Origin: Shewanella sediminis HAW-EB3
GTDB taxonomy: Bacteria > Pseudomonadota > Gammaproteobacteria > Enterobacterales > Shewanellaceae
Direction: 5' to 3'
NCBI RefSeq assembly: GCF_000018025.1
Contig: NC_009831.1
Coordinates: 4,836,001-4,900,000, forward strand
Length of the DNA: 64,000 nt
Each line of letters opens with the position of its first letter. Position 1 is the stretch's first letter. Made by a program: the position numbers and the translations under genes. Below are positions 58,330-64,000 of the stretch, one piece after another. The notes under the pieces were generated by a model that saw only the letters and a program-made list of their open reading frames with translations, was not told the origin of the DNA and ran no database searches.

Positions 58330-59082
58330 ATGGGTAAGTATCGACAGCAGGTGTTGAAAGCGGCGCGAGAGTTGATCATCGAAAAGGGGCTATTCGAGTT
58401 TTCAATGCGTGATCTAAGCAAGGTCACCGGACTGTCGGTGGGCAGCTTGTACCGGGAAGTCCGCAATAAGGACGATCTGTTGCTGCTGGGAGCCGCCGAA
58501 AACATTCGAAGGCACGGATTGGGTTTGAACCAGGTAAAGACGTTGGGGCTGAATAGCGCCGAGCAGATATTGTTTCAGATTGGCTTTGCCCCCTACTGTA
58601 TAGACTTTGTTGACATGGACAGCGACAACATGGGCACCAACTTCCTGCTTAACAACTGTGACTTGGTTAGTAGAGCTACTCCCAAGACAGTGGCGGAGCT
58701 CCAAGCCTATTTCCTGCAGTATCGCCAGCAGGTGGTTGATTTGGTTGACGGCCTGATCGATGAGCAGGCATTTTCCAATGGCAAAGCCCAGGTAATGGAG
58801 GTGATCGCCGATCTGTCGATTCTCTGTCGCGGTACTCGGGTGTTACGCGTGATGCGCACCAATATTATGTTTCGTCCCAATTTAGTGCCGACAGAGAAGC
58901 TTTGTCAACTCGGGGAGTTGATTCTTCGTCAGCTTGACTGGAACATTGACGGCCCGCTGTTAGATCCGAAAAAAATGGATCTGGCATGGAAAACAGCTAT
59001 GGATCAGAGCCAAATGCTCTCGATGTCGTTGAAAAAAAAGGCTTCATATCGAATATCCGGGAAATGTAGCTCGGATTTTTAA
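58330..59082 (+). CDS. TetR-family regulator of element 2
   Basis: A 250-residue TetR protein with the N-terminal helix-turn-helix (MGKYRQQVLKAARELII, then FSMRDLSKVTGLSVGSLYREV) and a helical ligand domain. AGGAGGAGAGG precedes the ATG, a very strong ribosome site. It faces away from the LuxR-cytochrome pair. The ligand is unknown. The C-terminal tail is basic and short of structure (KKKASYRISGK). Confidence 0.88.
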   Translation: MGKYRQQVLKAARELIIEKGLFEFSMRDLSKVTGLSVGSLYREVRNKDDLLLLGAAENIRRHGLGLNQVKTLGLNSAEQILFQIGFAPYCIDFVDMDSDNMGTNFLLNNCDLVSRATPKTVAELQAYFLQYRQQVVDLVDGLIDEQAFSNGKAQVMEVIADLSILCRGTRVLRVMRTNIMFRPNLVPTEKLCQLGELILRQLDWNIDGPLLDPKKMDLAWKTAMDQSQMLSMSLKKKASYRISGKCSSDF

Positions 59083-59371
59083 GATGAAAGTCGTTGCTAT
59101 CCCTGTATCCATAGGTCATCCGCTTTATGACCTAGTTAATGAATCGAGTCAGTCTCAAGGTTTTGCAATAGCTTGGCGAACCATGTGGTAACCACCTCAC
59201 GATTGTTAACCCTACCTAAAACTAGCTACTCGCAGGGTACCATTTACCCTGTGACCCAGCATGAAGACCAAGATAAATGATCTCTGCAGTTACCAAAAAT
59301 CATGCAAAGATAACGATACGTAACGGCAAGAAAATAGAGGGGTTATTTCGTAGGTTTACTGAATTTCAGGC
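59083..59371. other. Gene-free stretch after the TetR gene
   Basis: About 290 bp with no credible frame, tRNA or clear hairpin before the copy-3 terminator. Confidence 0.5.
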
Positions 59372-59398
59372 ATAAAAAAACCTGCTAAAAAGCAGGTT
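59372..59398 (-). terminator. tRNA-type terminator, copy 3
   Basis: AACCTGCT / AGCAGGTT with the T-run on the reverse strand, 25 bp beyond the tRNA fragment's 3' end. Confidence 0.8.
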
Positions 59399-59422
59399 CT
59401 TCCTTTCCCTAATAAAAGGGAT

Positions 59423-59475
59423 TGGTACCGGAGGACGGACTTGAACCGTCACGCTCGAAAGCAACGGATTTTGAA
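59423..59475 (-). repeat. tRNA-Leu(CAA) 3'-half fragment, copy 3 (attachment-site remnant)
   Basis: Same 53 bp as the copies at 41407 and 54987, with the same break in the anticodon stem and the same orientation. It marks the left end of the third element, which holds dsbL, dsbI and assT. Confidence 0.85.
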
Positions 59476-59698
59476 AAGACCACCTCTTAAAATACTCAGT
59501 AATATCAATAAATAAAAACAACAAAAAGCACCTTTGCAAATTCTTTGCAAGAACAAGAATTTCTGATCGCGATGAAAAAACAAGCAAATAAATCGAACGT
59601 CACAACATCTCAGACAAACTCTATGTCTATCTCCAGAACAACAGTAAATACTGGTACTGCCGCTTCGTGCTGTACGGAAAATGGTACGCCAAGGCCTC
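59476..59698. repeat. Element-end sequence, copy 3
   Basis: About 220 bp. The first 90 bp are closest to copy 1 and the last 70 bp to copy 2, which hints at recombination between copies. It contains the TTGCAAA-TTC-TTTGCAA inverted repeat. Confidence 0.7.
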
Positions 59699-59746
59699 TT
59701 AGACCTAAATGAAGTAATTGCAATGGCTTAATCGGGAGATATCAAA

Positions 59747-60505
59747 TCAAAGCTCTATTGGCTCATTAAGTGTTTCATAATTTAATCTGCAGTGTTTAAA
59801 AGTTGTTCCGGCGGCGGTATCAACTAGAGGAGTGACCGTTTTAAGCATTTTATTGAATGACATTGGCTGCTTACTCGTCCAGCTAAGTGTGTTGGCGGCC
59901 AAGCACAGTAAGTTGAATACTGTTTCAATCCTATTATCGTGGCCGTGCTGGCGTAAAAATTTATTCTGACCGATGACAATACTCCCTCGCTCTATGGTTC
60001 TCATAGAAAAAATACAATCAATTATTTCCCTCTTGCTAGATAAGAGTTCCCTGCTTTTAATTGCCCTTCTCCAAAGCTCTTGAACCCTTGCTTTTAACTC
60101 AATGAATACCACATTAATATTCCCTTCATATTCAGGACTCGCTACTCCATATACGTGAGGACTTACACCCAAGAAGTTTATGCACACATCCCCCTCTTTA
60201 GCAGACCAGCACTTAACGATATCGTACATAAGTGTATAGACTATTTTCTCTTTATTACTCAGAACGTCCATATCCATTATCATGTCTGTTTTGACTAGGA
60301 TATCATTCACATGCTCAACAAAAAGAGCCGCAACAATGTCCTCCCGGGACCTGAAATGGCTATAAAATGTTTTGGGGGAGCACTTAGCTCTTTGTGGTAT
60401 CTGAGACAATCGAAATGAACACACCCCTTCCTCTATGATTAGCACTTTAGCTTCAGCCAAAATATTGTCTCTTGTTACTGATTTTGTTTTTAAATGGTTA
60501 TGCAT
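59747..60505 (-). CDS. TetR-family regulator of the dsbL-dsbI-assT unit
   Basis: A 252-residue TetR protein. The helix-turn-helix (LSQIPQRAKCSPKTFYSHF) is in residues 20-55, followed by a helical domain with several cysteines. I start it at 60505 (MHNHLKTKS) because GGGGGGAG lies 5 bp upstream; a frame from 60523 is six residues longer. It is divergent from dsbL, 261 bp away, so it is the likely repressor of that operon, with a palindrome in the spacer as a candidate site. An aromatic or phenolic ligand would fit AssT, but is not shown. Confidence 0.88.
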   Translation of the reverse strand: MHNHLKTKSVTRDNILAEAKVLIIEEGVCSFRLSQIPQRAKCSPKTFYSHFRSREDIVAALFVEHVNDILVKTDMIMDMDVLSNKEKIVYTLMYDIVKCWSAKEGDVCINFLGVSPHVYGVASPEYEGNINVVFIELKARVQELWRRAIKSRELLSSKREIIDCIFSMRTIERGSIVIGQNKFLRQHGHDNRIETVFNLLCLAANTLSWTSKQPMSFNKMLKTVTPLVDTAAGTTFKHCRLNYETLNEPIEL

Positions 60506-60632
60506 TTCGCTCCCCCCAATCAAATCCTTATTTAATAAATGAACGATTGCTCAGTATTTATCAAGGGAAGAAGGCGGAACTGTGACAGGCCTCGAGACCG
60601 TGTTAGCAATTGAGATGTAAGGCTTTTCCAGG

Positions 60633-60648
60633 GGTGACTGTTGTCACT
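60633..60648. promoter_or_regulatory. CRP-like or TetR operator palindrome before dsbL
   Basis: GTGAC-TGTT-GTCAC is a perfect palindrome. Extended by one base at each end, GGTGA-CTGTTG-TCACT matches the CRP consensus at eight of ten. Midway between the TetR and dsbL starts. A second, weaker box (ATGAT-TGTT-ATCAG, 60716-60729) resembles FNR sites at eight of ten. Confidence 0.4.
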
Positions 60649-60766
60649 TTATTGCAGTGTAAAGTTTTCCCTCCTGCAGTAAATTCCATCACAAAAAAGA
60701 TCCTCAATAAAAAATATGATTGTTATCAGGAACTCACTCTCCTGTTAATCAATATTTGAGGAAAAT

Positions 60767-61369
60767 ATGAAAACTTCACTAACCACACTCACTGCAGCTT
60801 TATTTATGACGTTTACCGCATCAGCCGCAGAAGTAATAAAGATCGACACCCCTGCTCTGGACAACACAGTCCAAAAAATCTACTCCGTTTACTGCCCGTT
60901 CTGCTACAAGTACGAGAAAGCAGTTACGCCAAACCTAATCAAAAATCTTCCCGCAGGTACCAAGTTCCAAGCTATTTGCTTAGAGAACAAAGGTCAGCTT
61001 GGCATCGAGGCTTGTGAAGTCTTAGCCGCCGCCCAAACCATCAGCCACAAGAAGTACAAGCAAGCCAAGCTGGCCATGTACTCCGCAGTGCATGACCAGA
61101 AGCTAAAGAACGTTAAGGGTTCAACTGCAGTCAAAGGGGACCTAGCCGCTATCGGGCTTAAAGCTGCCGGAATGTCTCAGACGGAATTCAAGAACGCTCT
61201 CAACTCATCTGAGGCACAAGACAAGCTAGCCTATGACCGCACTATCGCTCTAACTATTGCCAAGAAAAAGGGCATACCGGCCATTGTTATTAGCGGTAAC
61301 AAAATGATTGATACCAGCACAATCACTTCATTATCAAACCTTGATGAAACCATTAAGAAATACCTTTAG
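60767..61369 (+). CDS. dsbL: DsbL, AssT-dedicated thiol oxidase
   Basis: A 200-residue periplasmic DsbA-family protein. Signal peptide cut after SASA (about residue 20), active site C43-P-F-C46 in VYCPFCYKYEKAV, and a cis-proline loop (KGIPAIVISG) near residue 178. CPFC in place of DsbA's CPHC is, as I recall, the hallmark of DsbL, which oxidises AssT specifically. Two further cysteines (AICLE, EACEVL) are present. dsbI follows with its start 9 bp after the stop, and assT after that. TGAGGAAAATATG gives a good start. Confidence 0.92.
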   Translation: MKTSLTTLTAALFMTFTASAAEVIKIDTPALDNTVQKIYSVYCPFCYKYEKAVTPNLIKNLPAGTKFQAICLENKGQLGIEACEVLAAAQTISHKKYKQAKLAMYSAVHDQKLKNVKGSTAVKGDLAAIGLKAAGMSQTEFKNALNSSEAQDKLAYDRTIALTIAKKKGIPAIVISGNKMIDTSTITSLSNLDETIKKYL

Positions 61370-61377
61370 GAGTGAGC

Positions 61378-62016
61378 ATGATTAATAAATTAAAACAGTG
61401 GTTCGCAGACTTAAAAGCTTACCCACTACTCACATTAGAAGCCACACAAGAAGGCCGTGCAGTCTGGGTTGTAATGGCTGGTGCATGTGTATTCTTGCTC
61501 GGTTCAGCAATGGGGTTCTTCCAGGTCTTCCTAGAGATGGATCCTTGTGAAAACTGTGTCTATATCCGCTTTAGCCAGTTCTGCATCCTGATAGCCGGTG
61601 TAATGATGATTGTAAATCCTAAGAACAAGGTGATTAAGGTAATAGGCCTTGCGCTAGCCTGGTATGGGATTGTCTACGGCATGGATAAGTCAATCATATT
61701 ATCTGGTCAGCACGTAGCCTCACACGCCTCAGACTCTGGACTTGACCTGTTTCAGTCTGGCCAAGGCGCTAATGCCTGCTCATTAGAACCCACCTTCCCA
61801 CTTGGTTTGCCGCTTCATGAATGGCTACCGTTCGAGTTCGCTCCATCAGGTATATGTGGTGAAGACGACTGGGCGCTGTTCGGCCTCAACATGGCTCAGT
61901 ACTGCATCATCTCATACACAGTCTTCATAGCCTGCGCCTTACCTTTAACCGTAGCTTTTATCACTAAGAGCTTAAGAGGAGGGTCTTTTTTCACTAAGAC
62001 CTTAAGAGAAAGCTAA
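61378..62016 (+). CDS. dsbI: DsbI, DsbB-like partner of DsbL
   Basis: A 212-residue inner-membrane protein with four or five helices. The first periplasmic loop has CENC at about residue 57, and the second has the pair in NACSLE and SGICGE, as in DsbB-like proteins that reoxidise DsbL and pass electrons to quinones. I start at ATG 61378 since AGGAG lies 5 bp before it; a GTG at 61372 is possible. The stop overlaps an ATG (TAATG) that opens only a 25-codon frame. Confidence 0.9.
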   Translation: MINKLKQWFADLKAYPLLTLEATQEGRAVWVVMAGACVFLLGSAMGFFQVFLEMDPCENCVYIRFSQFCILIAGVMMIVNPKNKVIKVIGLALAWYGIVYGMDKSIILSGQHVASHASDSGLDLFQSGQGANACSLEPTFPLGLPLHEWLPFEFAPSGICGEDDWALFGLNMAQYCIISYTVFIACALPLTVAFITKSLRGGSFFTKTLRES

Positions 62017-62018
62017 TG

Positions 62019-62294
62019 ATGAGAAGACTTATGGAGTTCTTGCATTCTCAGCCTAAATGGCTGGGTGCTAACGAACCTGCAATTAGTAGTTGACGCATTG
62101 TCTGCATCAGTTGTTCACAACAAAGGTGACCGAATAACCTGCAGAATTGTGACTATCCACCTACTGAATACATCGATATAGAAGACGCTGCGGACTGCCG
62201 TGTCACAGGTTCCAATCAAAACACCTTCGGGTGTTTAGGTACCATACAAATAATTAGAAAAGATGATGAAAAATGCTTAAAAGAACAATTATAG
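62019..62294 (+). pseudogene. Frameshifted remnant between dsbI and assT
   Basis: Sequence between dsbI and assT reads as broken protein in three frames. A short frame from 62019 (MRRLMEFLHSQ) stops at 62093. A second stretch from about 62094 reads ALSASVVHNKGDRITC. A third, open from 62130 to 62294, reads NCDYPPTEYIDIEDAADCRV and on to a stop inside assT, with three further cysteines after that. None has a usable start for the long part. The pattern suggests a small exported Cys-rich gene lost by indels. This rests on reading style alone; chance is possible. Confidence 0.4.
62219..62236 (+). terminator. UUCG-tetraloop hairpin before assT
   Basis: AAACACC / GGTGTTT around TTCG, an unusually stable loop, 37 bp before the assT start. 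No T-run follows, so it may be an attenuator, a processing site or a spacer that sets assT level. Confidence 0.5.
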
Positions 62295-64000
62295 CAACAG
62301 CAATAGCCACTATTTCATTGGGCGCATCTGCCGCAGGATTTAAGCCTGCACCGGCCGCAGGTCAGCTTGGTGCGGTTCTTGTGAACCCATACGGAAACTC
62401 TCCACTTACTGCACTTATCGATTTACGCAGTAAGCAACCAACTGACGTTGTAGTTACAGTTAAAGGCAAGGGTCGCAACGGTGTTGATATCAAATACCCA
62501 GTTGGACAGAGGACCATTAACACACATGACGGTATCCCAGTATTCGGTCTGTATGCTAACCACAACAATGTTATAAAGCTTACATACAAGCTAGAAGGCA
62601 AAAAAGTATCAGAGACATATAAAGCCCTTACTGGCGCTATCGTTAACAACTATATCGATAACCGCAACGTAACGGCACTTCCCGAAGTTCAGGTTAAGAA
62701 AGTTGCCAAGGGCTTTGGAGACCGCTTATACCTAGTGAACTCTCACACGTACAACCAGCAAGGCTCTGATCTTCATTGGTCTGGTCAGAAGAGCAAAGAC
62801 GCCGGTATCTTTGAAGGCTCTCCAGCAATGGGCGCACTTCCATTTGAAAACCCACCGATGACCTATGTTGTCGACACTGAAGGTGAAGTCCGTTGGTGGT
62901 TAAACCAAGACGCCACTTATGACGCGACAAGCCTGGACATTGAGAAGCGCGGTTACTTAATGGGCTTCCAGGATACCGGAGAAGGTAGTTACACGTTCGT
63001 GCAGGGCCAGCATTACGGTACATTTAACCTGTTAGGTCAGATTGACTCACAGCGTTTGCCTCGTGGCTATGTCGATGCATCACACGAGCACAATGTTATG
63101 CCTAATGGTCATACGCTAGTTCGTGCAGCAAAGGCTAACTACGTTAACGATCGTGGAGATACGGTTCATACAATACGTGATCATGTATTAGAACTTGATA
63201 AAGACGGCAACCTCGTTGACGTTTGGAACGTTGCAACAATCCTTGATCCATACCGTGATGCACTTCTTGAAGCATTGGATATGGGTGCTGTTTGTCTGAA
63301 CGTTGATATGGACCACTTGGGCCAGACAGCGAAGATGGAAGTAGACGCTCCTTACGGCGATATTCCAGGTGTCGGCGCTGGTCGTAACTGGGCTCACATC
63401 AACTCTATCGAATACGATCCAAAGGGTGACGGCATTATCGTTTCACTACGCCACCAAGGCGTAGCGAAGATTAACCGCAATAAAGAGGTTGTCTGGATTC
63501 AGGCGCCACGCGAAGGCTGGAACAAAGAGCTTGCTAAGAAAGTCCTTACTCCTATCGATTCTAACGGCAATAAGATCAAGTGTACTGAGAAAGGTGTTTG
63601 TGAGGGTGACTTCGACTTCACCTACACACAGCATACTGCTTGGTTGAACAATAAGAACGGCAACCTGACAGTATTCGACAACGGTGATGGTCGTGGTCAC
63701 GAGCAGCCAGCGCTAGGCAGCATGAAGTATAGCCGTTTCGTTGAGTACAAGATTGACGAAGAAGACATGACCATCGAGCAGGTCTGGGAATACGGTAAGG
63801 AGCGTGGCTACGATTGGTATAGCGCCATTACATCAAACGTAGAGTACATGGAAGATAAAGACACCATGTTCGGCTTTAGTGCTGCAATCCACCTTTACAA
63901 TCCAGGCGAGCGCACGATCGGTAAGATCAACGAGATTGGTCGCACTGATGGCAAGGTTAAAGTCGAGATTGACGTCTTATCTGATAAGCCTAACACGCCT
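62273..64000 (+). CDS. assT: Aryl-sulfate sulfotransferase AssT (3' end outside window)
   Basis: AssT moves sulfate from an aryl sulfate donor to a phenol in the periplasm, without PAPS. 576 residues are visible of a usual total near 600, with the frame still open at the window edge. Signal peptide MLKRTIIATAIATISLGASA is followed by a beta-sandwich and a six-blade propeller. Conserved His are seen in YVDASHEHNVMPNGH, NWAHINSIEYD and YTQHTAWL (His454, the position I align to the sulfated His436 of E. coli), with Arg in SLRHQG. Two cysteines (IKCTEKGVC) match the pair oxidised by DsbL. Encoded after dsbL-dsbI, as in uropathogenic E. coli. Confidence 0.92.
   Translation, partial: MLKRTIIATAIATISLGASAAGFKPAPAAGQLGAVLVNPYGNSPLTALIDLRSKQPTDVVVTVKGKGRNGVDIKYPVGQRTINTHDGIPVFGLYANHNNVIKLTYKLEGKKVSETYKALTGAIVNNYIDNRNVTALPEVQVKKVAKGFGDRLYLVNSHTYNQQGSDLHWSGQKSKDAGIFEGSPAMGALPFENPPMTYVVDTEGEVRWWLNQDATYDATSLDIEKRGYLMGFQDTGEGSYTFVQGQHYGTFNLLGQIDSQRLPRGYVDASHEHNVMPNGHTLVRAAKANYVNDRGDTVHTIRDHVLELDKDGNLVDVWNVATILDPYRDALLEALDMGAVCLNVDMDHLGQTAKMEVDAPYGDIPGVGAGRNWAHINSIEYDPKGDGIIVSLRHQGVAKINRNKEVVWIQAPREGWNKELAKKVLTPIDSNGNKIKCTEKGVCEGDFDFTYTQHTAWLNNKNGNLTVFDNGDGRGHEQPALGSMKYSRFVEYKIDEEDMTIEQVWEYGKERGYDWYSAITSNVEYMEDKDTMFGFSAAIHLYNPGERTIGKINEIGRTDGKVKVEIDVLSDKPNTP

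Noticed and set aside
1..64000. CRISPR arrays, rRNA, intact tRNA genes, prophage or transposase genes
   Set aside because: I saw no regularly spaced repeats, no rRNA or complete tRNA sequence, and no phage structural, integrase or transposase protein.

Overview
The window reads as chromosome of a marine gammaproteobacterium, most likely a Shewanella. The evidence is the napDAGHB-type nitrate reductase operon (NapG/NapH, no NapC), the giant one-chain acetyl-CoA carboxylase beside a LysR regulator, and the SprT–EndA–RsmE–GshB–PhoA block. I inferred the genus from gene content and order; no database comparison was made.

Layout. 0-4.5 kb: 3' part of a periplasmic nitrate reductase operon (napA partial, napG, napH, napB). 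4.5-12.6 kb: a diguanylate cyclase, a cation P-type ATPase, a tandem universal stress protein, a CPA2 antiporter, a small conserved protein and a Zn-protease/RimK fusion. 12.8-18.4 kb: multidomain acetyl-CoA carboxylase with a divergent LysR gene. 18.4-25 kb: a MITE-like repeat, a small Cys-rich peptide gene, a pyroglutamyl-peptidase-like lipoprotein, then sprT, endA, rsmE, gshB and phoA. 25-29.1 kb: a reverse-strand operon of a phosphate-binding-like protein, a porin and a GGDEF/EAL sensor. 29.5-35 kb: rsmC, a DUF342 protein, an M50 protease and a LysR regulator. 35-41.2 kb: a TtrA/TtrB/NrfD-like molybdoenzyme operon and a divergent TorF-like porin.

From 41.4 kb on, the sequence is accessory. 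Three direct repeats (41407, 54987, 59423) each carry the 3' half of a tRNA-Leu(CAA) gene, broken just past the anticodon, with a tRNA-type terminator on one side and about 180-220 bp of shared sequence on the other. This is the footprint of tandem site-specific integrations into one tRNA gene. Element 1 (13.6 kb) holds an anaerobic sulfatase-maturing radical SAM enzyme, a Ser-type sulfatase, two DUF1254 proteins, a LysR regulator, a small barrel protein, an RND pump and a FadL-like channel. Element 2 (4.4 kb, GC-richer by eye) holds a four-haem lipoprotein, a LuxR-type regulator and a TetR regulator. Element 3 runs off the right edge. It has a TetR regulator, DsbL, DsbI and aryl-sulfate sulfotransferase AssT, the system known from uropathogenic E. 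coli.

Taken together, the left 41 kb is core genome with strong anaerobic-respiration content. The right 23 kb is a tRNA-Leu integration hotspot that has collected two unrelated sulfate-ester systems, one hydrolysing and one transferring sulfate, and an undescribed-looking multihaem surface protein. No integrase is visible. By the geometry of the repeats, the intact tRNA-Leu, and probably an integrase, should lie to the right of the window.
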